Assembly (NCBI GenBank): GCA_900169235.1
Contig: FWCC01000060.1
Coordinates: 1-64,000 of the forward strand
Reading direction: 5' to 3'
DNA: 64,000 nt
DNA from: Zarea fungicola
Lineage: Eukaryota; Ascomycota; Sordariomycetes; Hypocreales; Cordycipitaceae
Part shown: positions 1-11,339 of the stretch, one piece after another
Position numbering within the stretch: position 1 is the first letter of the stretch
How the letters are laid out: every line of letters begins with the position of its first letter
Notes under the pieces: model-generated
Databases searched by the model: none
What the model saw: the letters and a program-made list of their open reading frames with translations, nothing else
What the model was told of the DNA's origin: nothing
Made by a program: the position numbers and the translations under genes

Positions 1-445
1 TACAGTGGGCCAAAAGTAATTCCGCTCGAAGGCCCATTTTTCACCAAAATGCCCTATTATTAAAAGCCAATAGCTATACCAATAAAGGAAATAAAAGTAT
101 ATAATAAATTATTTTACATGAATTATTACTTAAAATTCATTAAAGTGAATTTTATATACTTGTAAATATTTTTCTAGCGGAGAAATCTGTTAATAAAGCC
201 AGCTAAGCAAAAATTACACTATTTTACTAGAGATTTGCATTCTTCCACTTTTGCTATTTAATTATAAAATAAAAGAATTAACAGGTAATATGAAAATAGT
301 TATAATATATTATCTAAGCTATAAAGAATTAATATTTATTTTGAGACTATTAATTTATTAATTGATTACTGTATAATTGCTTAATAAAAAGTGTGTATTT
401 TGGTGTAAAATGGGCCTCTGAGCGGAATTACCTGGACCCACTGTA
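1..445. mobile_element. MITE-like element with 50-bp terminal inverted repeats
   Basis: The element begins TACAGTGGG and ends CCCACTGTA. The outer 50 or so bases of the two ends are imperfect inverted repeats: both contain GTAATTCCGCTC, then GGCCCATTTT and CACCAAAAT, with a few indels. The interior is very AT-rich and has no ORF. A TA at each tip fits the TA target-site preference of the Tc1/mariner/pogo superfamily, and the CAGTGGG tip resembles that of the impala-derived mimp elements of Fusarium. At 445 bp it is longer than a typical mimp. It is non-autonomous. The left TA is the first base of the window, so the outer flank cannot be checked. Confidence 0.8.
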
Positions 446-780
446 GGTACTTGTGAGCTTCAACTTTTTTTGAACGTGGTTGCATAACTTGGCCTGAGTT
501 TCGTGGTTGGCATTTCAGCGAATTTAGCCATTCAACACAACGTAGCTGCGAGTTCTTTTTTTTTTTTTTTTAACCCAATTTTCTAAGCAAAGAATTTACA
601 GCTATTTTCTATTAGCGAACTAATTTTTCACGATCGCTTACCCAGCCATTGCGATGTTCTCGGCGCGAAGCCCTTTAATCTGCTGGTTTATACTGGCTGT
701 GACAAGCGCCAGCATTTTCCAACAGCAACCTCAATTTGCATTTTGTAGGTTTTTCGTCAAAACTCTCCAAACTTGCGAGG

Positions 781-1140
781 CAGGTGCTTCTTATCTAATT
801 AGAATATAGTCTTTAGGAATCAATTATTAATAGATATTATTAAGGATTCTTGCATAATCTTCCATTTTATTTTGTCGTGATAGTTCCCCTTAACGTGCTT
901 CCTATGCTTCATCAACAAGCCCCATAGATCACCATAACCAACTGACACAAGTGGACAGATCAACAATCTCTGCAATTAAGAGCTGCCATGCATTGTGAAT
1001 CCGTCATTTAGAATCCTGAATCCCTTAACAAGGGCTCAGTTGGCAAAGAGCACTTGGAATCAATCACTCATGCTTGTTTTGTTGACAGCTGGCAAGGTTA
1101 ACATTTGACATTGATTTAATCCGTTTGCTTTCTCACGTTG
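781..1140 (+). repeat. Dispersed repeat family, copy 1 (partial)
   Basis: This segment aligns by eye with 12080-12440. Shared blocks include AATTAGAAT, ATAATCTTC, ATTTTGTCG, CTTGGAATCAATCA and GGCAAGGTT in the same order and spacing, with many substitutions and small indels. It carries no ORF, so it is probably a decayed non-coding part of a transposon (LTR or UTR). The family identity is unknown. Confidence 0.65.
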
Positions 1141-1206
1141 TTCTTACCTTATTATTTAACGCCGTCTCTCCTTAGAACTTCTCTTATCTACCTATCTCTC
1201 CTTTCA

Positions 1207-1462
1207 ACTATAATAATAGCCAGCTTATAATAATGGCCTACTTATAATAGTAGCAACAGCAGCCTATTTACAACAGCCTGCTGCCGGCTGCTCACGACCC
1301 ACTGGTGCTTACAATAGCCTGCTGGAGGCCGCTCACAATAGTCTCCTGCTCACAACAATCTGCTCGCGGCCACTTACAATGGCCTGCTGCCCACGACAGC
1401 CTCCTGCTCACAATAGCCGGCTTACAATAGCCTGCTAGCGGTCGCTACTGGCGGCTGCTCAC
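1207..1462 (+). repeat. Degenerate tandem array of a CACAATAGCCTGCTGGC-like unit
   Basis: The phrase 'cacaatagcctgctgg' and variants (cttacaatagcc, ctcacaacaatctgctcg, ttacaatggcctgctgcc) recur about every 17-35 bases for 250 bp. The copies are strongly diverged and irregular in length, alternating A/T-rich 'ataata' and G/C-rich 'gctgctggcggc' parts. No ORF accompanies it. It reads as an old minisatellite. Confidence 0.6.
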
Positions 1463-3748
1463 AAAGCGCCAGTCGGATTGTAAGTGGCTAGGTAGGTCGG
1501 CAGTGCGGTAGTAGCAGGTAGGTACCTGACAGGACCTGGTAAAATTGGCACTACAGTTGGTGGCCATACCTTATTATTAATAAGTCATGAACATCGATCA
1601 TGAGTTTGTGCCCAGCACAAAAACATTGCTCAGTGCACGAATCGCCATAGTTATGGATTAGGATACTGCCCAGATGTAGCTTTGGTACTAAGTCAATCCC
1701 TGATGGTCAGTCTAAATGCCAAAACTTAAAGGAAACCAATAACGCGATGTTATTATTAGCGTTGCCAGATACCAGCCAAAGTGTCCAGGAAATCGTCAAG
1801 CATTTCCCCACATCCCTAGTGATTATCCAAAAATGCTTGAAATAAGCCGCCCGCAGGCGTGACGTCCGCTGAATCCCCAAAATGATCGACCTCATAAAAA
1901 GCGCCATGTAATAAACGATACATAGTTCAAACGGCCAAAAATGACCATCACATATCATGTAACACGCTTCTTGGTATGCTAGATGGTCGTAAAGTCCTTT
2001 ACAGTGTCGTCACGACTATGGTATCGACACATGTTTTAAGCGTCGCTTGATATGCCATGTACAAGGGGGCCAAATCCGACTCGCCTGAGAGAAGGCTAGC
2101 TTCTAAAATATTAAACAACCAATAAATTCATGTGTGATCAGTCATATCATTACTCATGTCTATCAATTGCCTTTGGGCAATGTAAGCGTTGGTAGAATAG
2201 GGGGGTTCTAAACTCACGTTATCAAGGCCAAAATGGAATAGAAATAGCATGACGAATAATTTCTCTCCTGTTTTTTCCATCACTGCATTGGAGCTTTCTT
2301 TTTTGTAAAAAAAAAAAAAGCTTTCTTAGCACGCCATAGCCCTGGATCAATGTAGAACGCAGCCGGGTTTCTGGGCCAGGTACTGTTCTCCGCTTCAAAT
2401 TACAGAACGAAATACTCGTGTTTTTGGAAACTCGTTATTCGGGGCCCATGAAGGAATTAATTATCTTATCTTCCATGGATGACTGGTTTCACTCTGATAC
2501 TTTCACGCCCGATGGCATAGCGGCTCGATTCTTTATGTCCACATTGAAGCGGCTGTGCCCTAATTTAACGGCGACGCAGCGAATGTACTTTTTATATTTG
2601 TCAATGTTAATACCGTTCTTTTCTGGGTGCTGTCAGAAATCATGGACTGTGCGACTACCGTAACGCGTCATTGAACCGGCTAGCTGTTGTTGGCATTGAT
2701 GCTGCTGTTCTTCCTTATGTTGCTCGTCTGGTTGATGGAATCGTCCTTGCCCACGGCCGTGACCTCTGCCACATGGCAAGCCCAGGCCAGATTATACCTT
2801 TCACCCCAGTAACCACGAATCAAGCTCCAATGCAGCTTTATCATGAGCTTTTTTCTCCAATCGATCATCAGCCAGCAGCAAATGACTCGAAGAGCCCGAC
2901 GTCTCCAACGGCTGCAAGTTTGACAGCCAACACAGAGTTAGAGCATTTATGGGTTCCAAAAAATCAGAAGCTTAGTAGCTGGCTCGACCAGCCTTGAATT
3001 TCTAACGGGTGCATCATGTATGGTTCTGGATGCACCATTCGTGACCAGCTAGCTACGCGCAATAGAAGGTCATCAATATCCTCTAAGTTGTCATACCTGG
3101 CTCTGGCACCATTGCAAAGTGGCATTGGGCTATCTCTAAGATTTTTAAAATAACTACAAGTCGAATAGTTCTGCTGGCAAGAATTCTAGTTGCGTCCCAC
3201 AGGGGTTGGGGTGCTGCCTTGTTGCAAAGTTCCCACCCACATTGTATAATAGAAATCGGTGGCTTAATATAGACCTGAAGGCCGACTATGTCTCTATAAT
3301 ACTTCTCATGAGAATGGCAGAATATTAACGTGTGGATTTAAAATGTTCTCTATGTAAATCTCGCCGGATAATAAAGCCAGCCTCTCCCACACAGCCTCCC
3401 CACGCAGTGGGTGGCAGCTACAGGTAGGTACCTTCTAATACAGCGCCTTTATACCGGGTGCACTCACTCGCTTCAGTCCACATTCATTCGCACATTGTAC
3501 TGCATGTACTCTATACTACTGTACGCTTAAGTGTATGAACTTAAGATTGAGAATCACAAACACGCTTGATAAATGGTTATGCTACAGGACACACACCATG
3601 GAACTTTATGTGGCGCACGATTATAATTGTCTAGCTAAAGTGCCATAAGGACACACAACACACCTGAATAACTTCTGCCAAATTGGCTCACAAAGATAGA
3701 GCAAAATCATCCCATGTTCTTTATTACCTTGGTGGCACCCACTACTGT

Positions 3749-5653
3749 CTAGAAGGTGAGATTGAGCTTGTGTATGTTTGCGGCTAGCACCCATGCTGTG
3801 TTGGAGCTGAGGTTACGATGTATTTGCATCAGTGCGTTGCGTGTTTGAGTCCAAATGATTGCAGTTGATCGCTCAGGATTCTCCGGTATGGTGATTAGTT
3901 GGCTTTGTAGTCTTTGCTTTGCAAGAACTCTCATGCGCCCCTCTGTGGGCATTTCGCTGCCTGAGCTCCCTATGATTGTATACACCTCTTGCAGGACTCG
4001 ATGGAAGACTGGGCCCTCCATATTTGCACCTGTGAGGCCCGTCACGACGATACGATCTGCAATGCTGAGTGTTTTGATTTCGAGTACCTGATCCTGTGAT
4101 TGCAGCGCTTGGTCATCAGCAGCCCGCACCGGGGGACTGGTATTGCCCATTGTAAGGTCCACCACCGACATGGCGGGACTGGACGCACTAGGATAAACGG
4201 TTCTTGCTGTATCAACAGTGGGCGGGGACGTGTTGTAGAAAGCAGGGACACGGCGAAGCGTGAGGCTGGCCTGTGATTCGAAGCCAGGAGGCACACCAGC
4301 GAAACCAGACGCAGGTACTAAGACAGACACAGGGGCCTGGTGAACTGCGGTATCAGCCTGTGGTTCAAAGCGAGGGGACACACGGGCTGAACGAGATGCG
4401 GGTACTGGTATAGACATAGGAGCCTGGCGAACTGTGGTATCAGCCTGTAGTTCAAAGTCAGGAGACACACCAGAGAAACGAGGCGTAGGTGTAGAGCTAG
4501 TAGCAGAGGCATGACTGATAGAATTGAGCGTGTTGGTAGAAACAGGTGGGTAGGCATAACCTGGCGTGGAGGCAGAGCTGACGTCTGGTGTGGCATTATG
4601 GGAACCGATATAGGCGGATGTACTGGGAGTAGCAAAAATATCTTCGTCGTCATTAAAGAGCGAGTCGCCTTGCTGTGTCTGTCCACTGGTCATGGCCATA
4701 GAACGATCTGCCTCCAAGACCCCGCTCGCAGAGTGCCACACGTTGTAGTCGATTGGAATGATTTCATAAAGTATTTGTTTCTCAACGCCCTCCAACACAC
4801 TCCACCAGTGAACACGCTCAATCTTGGTGCCAAACACCCGCCGTAGGATCATGCGGACGCACATGTGTGGGATGTCATTTGCGGTACGCACACCGGTCCG
4901 GGCAAGGGGGAGGCCGGTTGCTGTCGGTGTTTGACCGATGTGGAGTTTATGTTCTCCAACTCGTAGCCACCATAATCGCTCCTCAACATTCCAGATAGGC
5001 CAAAAATAAGTTGCGGCCTCACGGAGTACCTCACCCTTTTCTGTAAGGGTTTCCCAGTCGCTTGGGCGAGAGGGAGGTGTTGTCATCCCGGTGATTGTCT
5101 GGAGTGTGTTGATTAAAGCGACTGCGTTTCTGTTCTTGCGTGTAGGGTCTTGTGTCTGATCACCCTGGGCGAGGTCTAGGAGACGAACAGCATTTTCCCG
5201 CTCCATCTGTTTCTGCTCAGGAGTTCTCATAACAGGTGTGGCAGGTGTGGCGTGCTGTGTGGCAGCGGAGCCGGGTGTCAAGACCTGCTTTAAAGGGGTT
5301 GTCTGCTTTGACGTAGGTGTACCCTTCACAGGTGTGCCGTGAGCAGAGGCGGTCGGTGTAGCGCTAGCTGAGCGAGGCAAGGTACCTAATAAGGTTGGTT
5401 AGCAACGAGTCCAGTTGATTTGTGTAGAATCTCTGGGCTCACGATGCATACCTGTAGGAACAGGTGTGCCGCTCGCCCCTGGGATAAGCTGTAGAAGCCC
5501 AGGGTGTGTGAACAGTAATGGTGCTAGGTTTAGGCCAACTGTACCTGTATTCATGGTGTTTGACGGTGGGTGTGGACCAGGCGATGGTGCCTGGGCACGC
5601 TGGTTTGGCATTGTATCAGTTTTGCTGGGTGCGTCTATTATCTTGCGCGGCAT
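3749..5653 (-). CDS. Orphan proline/threonine-rich protein, two exons
   Basis: I do not recognise this protein. Exon 1 is 5653-5452 and exon 2 is 5385-3749. The 66-nt intron has GTATGC at its donor, a GCTAAC branch site and TTATTAG at its acceptor. Exon 2 lacks a usable ATG (its first in-frame candidate is TTG), and splicing keeps the frame open from the ATG at 5653 (context TAAAATGCC), giving 612 aa. The N-terminal 170 residues are low-complexity P/T/S/A with repeated TP dipeptides. A globular tryptophan-rich section follows (YFWPIW, RLWWLRVG, VHWWSVLEG). Next come three imperfect copies of a roughly 37-residue unit built on 'VSPRFEPQADT..RQAP' and a C-terminal part ending near HKLNLTF. There is no signal peptide or membrane segment. 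The upstream minus strand is pyrimidine-rich (5722-5810), as in fungal promoters. It sits between transposon remnants and may be lineage-specific. Confidence 0.65.
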
Positions 5654-8005
5654 TTTATTAATGCTTGGGTGGTAGGAGTATCTGTTGCGTATACACGCTC
5701 TGTCACAACGCTGTGAGGCGAGCGAGAGAGCGAGAATGGTGTTGGAGATATGAAGGGTGAGAGAAAAGAGAAGAGAGAGAGGTGAGGGGGTTAAAGTGAG
5801 TTTCAAAACAAAACACCTGCCAGCTGGCGGCTGGCAGCTGGCAGCGGATGGCAAGTGTTTAGATATTTCACCTGCCAGCTGTCCATCAAGGCAGTGAGGG
5901 AACCGTAAAATAAACACGGAGTCAGGTCCAGGTTGGCGTAGTAGTTGCTGCAGGTTCCATTTAGGCCCATGTGTCGCCGGTAAACATTTGAATTCCAAAA
6001 CTACCATAAAACTAAGCTCTTTCAACATTAGATCATTGACAACTTGTCTTCCATTGGTATTGGCTCCAGATCGACGTTCGCGATAGACTAAAATGGTATT
6101 TAACACAGGGAATACTGGTGTAGAAATAGCTCCCTTTAAAGGCCTAATTACATTTGGTGATTTAGTTAAATTTAAGTAAAAGACTGGGATTTCATGTAAT
6201 TGTTATATTTCATAGTTGACAACCTGCGATGATACCATGTGAAAGGACATCCACACCGCCAACACAATGCTTACATACGTTATGCCATATTAGCAATCGT
6301 CCACCCAAGGGTCTACTCCAGGAAACGTTAATGCGTTAGGCTCACATACCTTTTGTTGTAATTATCCGAATTTCATTTGGTGGCTGGTTCCCTATCGACG
6401 ACATTCAAAATTTTGGTTAGTTGCTGCACAGTGGTGGGCTGCCTGATTTAGTCACTGATATTTGGTCGAATCCTCCCAATGACCACACATTGGATGTCAA
6501 AGAGAGTCGTAGCGAGGGTTGGGCATATTTTTGGAGAGGGTTGATATTATAATAAGCGTAAATCTGTCTGAAAATTGCGTTGGTTCGTCTCATGAGCCAA
6601 ACTTGCAACCTCCTCATGTCCGTCCTGTGTCCATTTACAACCTTTCGAAAATTAAATTCGCTTTAGTGCGTCCAATTCGCATAATTGAATTTTACGCCCC
6701 CCTACAGCTTTTCATTAAACCCCTCGACATAATCGCAATTATCGAAGCTGATACGCTTTACGTTAGGCAGCTTCAGAGCACTCCGTGCATTTACAGAGCG
6801 GGCCGAAGGTCCTGGCTTGTGACATTTAGATTTGCACAAATGTACGAAGAATAGTTACGTTGTTGTTTTAATTCAAAGACAATGAGATACAATGGCAAGA
6901 TAGGCAGAGAAATTCAATGATGAAAGGCACCTTCCTAGGTCCTCTCAATCCCGAAATGAGATGGAGCCTTGAAGGTTCTTGTACATCCAAATAACACGAA
7001 AAAAGCCACTTGAACCTAAATATCATTTAACCTATTGCTTTTCCAAATTATCTCTTTCTGCAAAATGATAAACTCATAATGTAGACATAGCGGAGAGTCG
7101 TCGCGGTCGATGCGAGCATCGCAGGAACCGACCGCTAACTATGTACAGCTCCATCTGCCAGCGGCCACGAGGCTTCCTGTGAGCTACCCAAGCGTCCCGG
7201 AAGAGCATCATAAATGCTCTAGTGATAACATGACTGGGTGACTCGTCTTGGTCAGTCGCAGTTTCACGAACAAAGCGACTGTGCCATCAGACACGCGCCA
7301 TCAGACACGCGCCACTCGAAGAGTACATGATACCGGGACCACAACAACTCCTTTTCGATGTAGGTAGGTGAGTTGTGAGTTGTCGGTTCCGTGATGCTTT
7401 GTGGAGGGCAATAATCATCACAGAGATCCTGTAAGAGCTATTGGTGGTTACCAGCACGCGCATGGTGCTGAGGCTGAATGGACTTGAAAGTGGAGAAGCG
7501 AGGTTTATATCCGCGATGATAATCTCTAGATGAAGTCTGTCTGAGATGGTGAAACGAGGAGGGATTTCACTGCAGGCGCCTAAATTCACAAACTCGCTAA
7601 TATCATTCCGCAGCGAGCAATTGAGGGCAACAAGTATCATTAGTAAACACAGCGTGCCAGAGTTGGGGAGCTCAGCCCCGAAAATCTGAAAGCCAGCAAG
7701 AACCGCGAAATCGCTGATGGTATGCATTACACCACTTGCGTAGTCAGAGCGACGAGCCTAACAATGCGGAAGCCATATCCACGACATAAAGATTCTTACG
7801 GCAGAAAAATATAAATCGCTCCAAAATGAAGACTGGAGAGAATCAGCAGAAACAGGAGCTTATTGGCTTAGCTTGGCTGAGATTCTTTTGAGTTAGCCAG
7901 TACCAAAGAAAAAAACAACCATTGATATGAAGAGTGAACAGAACGCTCATAGTGTGAGGTTAGATCCTGATAAGACGATTGACCCATTCACCCAACTAAA
8001 CAGAG
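5654..8005. other. Gene-poor stretch
   Basis: The part next to 5653 is the putative promoter of the minus-strand gene, with a CT-rich run on the minus strand and several CAGCTGGC words at 5820-5880. A minus-strand ATG-initiated frame at 7727-7287 (146 codons) is open, but its product is not recognisable and its composition is no different from the surroundings, so I do not call it a gene. Nothing else is visible. Confidence 0.5.
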
Positions 8006-8420
8006 TTGCTCGATCACTTCATCAAATCGCTTAAAGAAGACCAAGTCCGTTCTGCCTCTTTTAGCAGGTGCACTGTTCGCGGTAGCAGCTGTCTTCTTGG
8101 GCGCTGCCCTGGCGTTTTAGCAGGAGGGGGCATCGACTTCATCGTCTTCTTCCTCTTCGACTTTGGCAGCCTTTGCTTTTCTTCCTGCGACAGCAGGTGT
8201 CGCCTTGGGAATGAGACAAAGAACAAGCTACTTCATCGACCAAGTCGTCTCAACATATTATTAAGGCTTGCGAAATATACGAATTCCAGCAACAGCCCAC
8301 TCTGGTGTATACTAAGCCCTGGAAGACGGCCACGGCGTTTGGGCTTAGGCTTATCCTCAGATTCATCCACTGACTCGACACTCAGGCCTTTACACAGTCA
8401 AGGTTCAGCACATGAAGAGC
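8006..8420 (-). pseudogene. Remnant of a lysine/alanine-rich, AT-hook-like coding region
   Basis: Reading the minus strand gives a basic segment DKPKPKRRGRLPG (about 8325-8365), similar to an AT-hook. Downstream there is a frame rich in KA/AP with an acidic run (VEEEEDDEVDAP), interrupted by an in-frame stop and then continuing AAPKKTAATANSAPAKRGR up to about 8020. The frame changes and stop say it is broken. It may be the 3' part of the same decayed gene that carries the P-loop at 9629-9835, but the link is inference. Confidence 0.35.
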
Positions 8421-9628
8421 CTTTAACCATATGTGCAACGAGCTGGCTAAATAAAGGAAATCGGCAGGAGTCCTTTTTGAAGTTCAGTATGGTCTGTGAA
8501 AGACCACAAGCGAAATCGTCTGCGTGAGCGCTGGCCTTCTTGCAAAGTACGCGGATGCTCACAGCCATGGCTTGCAGGTGGCCAGGACCATCACGACTGG
8601 GCTCCTCATGGGTATGGAAGCGAAGGTGCACTCTGGGCAAATTACAATGGTTGCCTAGCGTTGGCATTAAGTAGCAGTTTTCATGTGTGACGCGCACGAC
8701 AATGAGGTATACAATGCGATAGCTGTAAGTGGTTTCGTGCCCACAAACAAGCTTATTCTCGGCGGTGAAGAGCCAGGCGAGAGCAGTGGGTGGAATTTAG
8801 CTTTAAATGTAGTATCACTGCCAACTTCGGCACGCATAGCGCCAAAACGGCTTTCGTCTGCAACGCCTGCAATGTTCGTTATATTCGATGCAGCTCTGAG
8901 AGGAACACATTTGTGGTGGAACCGGTTGTGGCCTGAAGGACTGGGTGGACCATTCAGGTAGGAGGATCTTGTCGATGGTGAACGAATGGATGGAAATGTT
9001 TCCAACGAAACTGCTGAGCGCATCCGTAGGGTGAAGCCATGTTGACGGGTCAGGCCATTTTGGAGCTCGCCGTTCTGATCATGCTCCATCGGCCAGAAGA
9101 GATGCAATTGAAAGGATTCCGAAGCGACTAGGTGGGCAAAAACTGCTGGAGACGATTTCCGGCTGCCGCGCAGTTGGCACCCTGCCCAATAAACCATGTA
9201 GCAAAGCCATTGTTGATGTGGCAACATACAGCGGCTTGAGGAACACGAAGATTCGTATGGGAGAGCATAGCTCGCGAGTCTCTGGGTCTGTCTGAGCTGG
9301 GCTTAGGGAGCCTCGTGGTATATAGAGAGTTAGTTTTGTTGGACGTTTTGCCGTGATGTAGTGGTCGTCATAGATGGGCGCGGCTGACCAGCTCCAACTA
9401 AAAGTACCAATGGAGCTCCTCGCATAATACACCAGCGAATAAAGAGCGATACAAAACGAGAAATATATAGAGAAGTACGACGATCTACTGCCGCAAAGCG
9501 ATTAGATTGACGTATTTTGAACCGCGTCTAGGCGACCAATGGCAGGCTTTTTGGTCAAGCATCGCTTAAGCAGCTAGTGAAGGGCGTGATTTGTCTGCGG
9601 CAACGGTGATACATTTCTTTGGATTGAA
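8421..9628. other. Possible body of a decayed minus-strand gene
   Basis: Several minus-strand frames stay open for 100-190 codons here (9432-9079 and 9227-8667), overlapping in different registers. This is what a gene with frameshifts would leave. I recognise no conserved helicase motif between the P-loop fragment upstream and the basic tail downstream, so the connection is unproven. Confidence 0.25.
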
Positions 9629-9835
9629 TTATCGGAGTACTTCATCAACTTTTGTGACGGTCGTGAATGTCTTGCCAGTGCCTGGACCTTCGAGTTCCTT
9701 GCCGAAAAGATTCTGGCAGGCAGCTGCGTGCACTGGGCCAAGTGTTTGAGTTGTATCCTTACGGAGGATAGCAGGTGGTATGCTCATCTCCGTTTCCATT
9801 TCAGTTAAAGGAGCCAGGAGGAATTTATCTAGTTG
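9629..9835 (-). pseudogene. SF1 (DNA2/NAM7/UPF1-like) helicase fragment with intact P-loop
   Basis: The minus-strand frame from 9835 to a stop at 9629-9631 encodes 68 residues. It contains a Walker A motif, GPGTGKTFTTV (about 9690-9655), preceded by 'TLGPVHAAACQNLFGKEL'. That arrangement is typical of superfamily 1 helicases, where a Q/ATP-proximal segment leads directly into GPPGTGKT. The frame ends in a stop 14 residues after the P-loop, and no Walker B motif or later helicase motif follows in any frame I could follow. It therefore looks like a broken or heavily diverged gene. A spliced gene with undetected exons is an alternative. Confidence 0.45.
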
Positions 9836-10481
9836 AGATTAGGTTCTGTTAGTACAGGAACGCATGTCATCCTGCAACTGTCAGCTGCCACACTGCACTA
9901 ACCTTGTGTAGGTGCTGCTTGTAAAGCTAGCATTGTATGCCTGCATGGTCAAAGTAGCTTGTTTGGTCTCTAACATGTAGTGTTTAATGCTTGGATTCGT
10001 TAACGAGGTACTTCAGTCCGAATTGTCAAGCACCTCGTCTACAGCGGCATTGGGCGAAAATGTGTCTTATTTTAGCCGGGCGAGGTAACCTAGGCCAGGC
10101 CCCACATACTGTAACAGAACTCGCCAAGCGAACGGCCGCCGTGGCAAGGGGAACTTACAATCACTCTACTTGTTCTTTGCCTTGCCTTGCCTTTCCTTTC
10201 TTTAATTCTTCTTCTTCTTCTAACTAATAATAGTAATCATGATAATATACCGCCCGCTTCTGTATGTAAAGACGCCGAAAATTTCTAAACAATGATATAT
10301 GAACGTGGGTTCATAATGAGGAGTACAACGAAAGGGCTTGGACGAAGTGATAACGCTGTCACGTAGATATGGTATAATAATTATTATGAATTGGTGTGGT
10401 TGGCTACTTTTTTGGCGCACCAAAAGCAGATGCAACGACATTACTTTAAATGACCCCCAAGCGATGGAAAGCCCTAACAGC
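9836..10481. other. Non-coding, with a pyrimidine microsatellite
   Basis: No gene is seen. Positions 10173-10219 form a pyrimidine tract that runs from CCTTG repeats into CTT repeats (cttcttcttc). Otherwise there is AT-rich sequence without structure. Confidence 0.5.
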
Positions 10482-10630
10482 CGCACCAGCTGCAGCTTTC
10501 TGCAGAAGTGAGCGAGATGTAAACAGCTTGCAACTTATTTTCTCCTTGACTTCCTTTTTGCCAATTCATAAAAAAATGCCAGCAAAAGTCTTATCAATAT
10601 TCGGTGCAGCAGTCTGATACTCGCCGTCTT
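10482..10630 (+). repeat. Dispersed repeat family, copy 2 (3' part)
   Basis: The segment aligns with 12545-12705: the words CAGCTGCA, GCAGAAGT, GAGATGTAAACA and CTGCAACTT / TTGCAACTT occur in the same order, followed by a similarly spaced AAGTCTT..CATATTC region. It is about 70-75% alike by eye. There is no ORF. Confidence 0.6.
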
Positions 10631-10750
10631 ATTTTCTGCTTTGAATTTGGACGTCAAAGTTTACGCTTTGGCTAGCGAAGACATGGATAGAGCATTGGTA
10701 AGTGTACCATTCTAGCAGTAAACAGAAATCTAACGCTCCAAGCTCGAAAC

Positions 10751-10812
10751 GCAATTAAACTCGTTTTTCCTCCCGTCTAAGGGAGCAACGCAGCACAACC
10801 CTCGACCAACTG
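10751..10812 (+). repeat. Direct repeat, copy A (partner 11040-11100)
   Basis: About 60 bases starting GCAATTAAACTCGTTTTTCC recur at 11040-11100 as GCAGTTAAACTCGTTTTTCC, and both continue into a CCTCGAC(C/T)AACT end. Identity is about 80% and the spacing about 290 bp. The meaning is unknown; it may come from a decayed transposon lying between and around the copies. Confidence 0.6.
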
Positions 10813-11039
10813 GCTCGAGGGGCCGGATTCTAGCCCGACGTCGAACACGGAGCCAGAAGTTCTATGGACTCCCAAAAAGGAGATAGAATCTAAAAAAAAA
10901 AACTAAAAAAAAACTTGGAGAAGCAATACTACATGCAGCGCTATGAGGCAGTCATGCCGACCCGTCGTGCCTTGACCGAATTTCGGACTCGATCGGATAT
11001 GAGCGAAGGGGACTTGGCCCACATATATGTCAATGTGAA

Positions 11040-11100
11040 GCAGTTAAACTCGTTTTTCCTTCCCTCCAGGGGAACAAATGCAGCTCAATCCTCGACTAAC
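11040..11100 (+). repeat. Direct repeat, copy B
   Basis: This is the partner of 10751-10812. It lies at the 3' end of a 66-codon open frame (10915-11115) that I do not recognise and do not call a gene. Confidence 0.6.
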
Positions 11101-11339
11101 TTGTGCAGCTGCTAATAGCGAGAGTTTGCGTGCGGGATAAGACTGTGGAAATGTACTTTCGCGCTAATGTTGCCTTGGGGTGTAATCGTTTTGCATTACT
11201 AGTGGGAAAGATGTGAAGATAATAACATTAGCGGAGAAGTACTTACTCTGGTTTATTACTTGTCTCATAGCTGTCGAAATATCCAGCCAACCATCATGAA
11301 AGGCAACCAGCCGCAGCCACAGACAGACGCATCGTCAAC

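Larger units (their letters stand above)
446..3748. other. Gene-free accessory DNA with repeat remnants
   Basis: I find no convincing gene. Open frames are short, lack ATG starts (for example the frame ending at 2997 opens at a TTG) and match nothing I recognise. The stretch contains one copy of a dispersed repeat (781-1140) and a degenerate tandem array (1207-1462), described separately. A GGTACCT word cluster lies near 1505-1520 and again near 3424. The rest is AT-rich with no visible structure. Confidence 0.6.

Noticed and set aside
7287..7727. 146-codon minus-strand ATG-initiated frame
   Set aside because: Has an ATG, but no recognisable domain and no supporting neighbours; lies in repeat-rich decayed DNA. 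Described only in the spacer entry.
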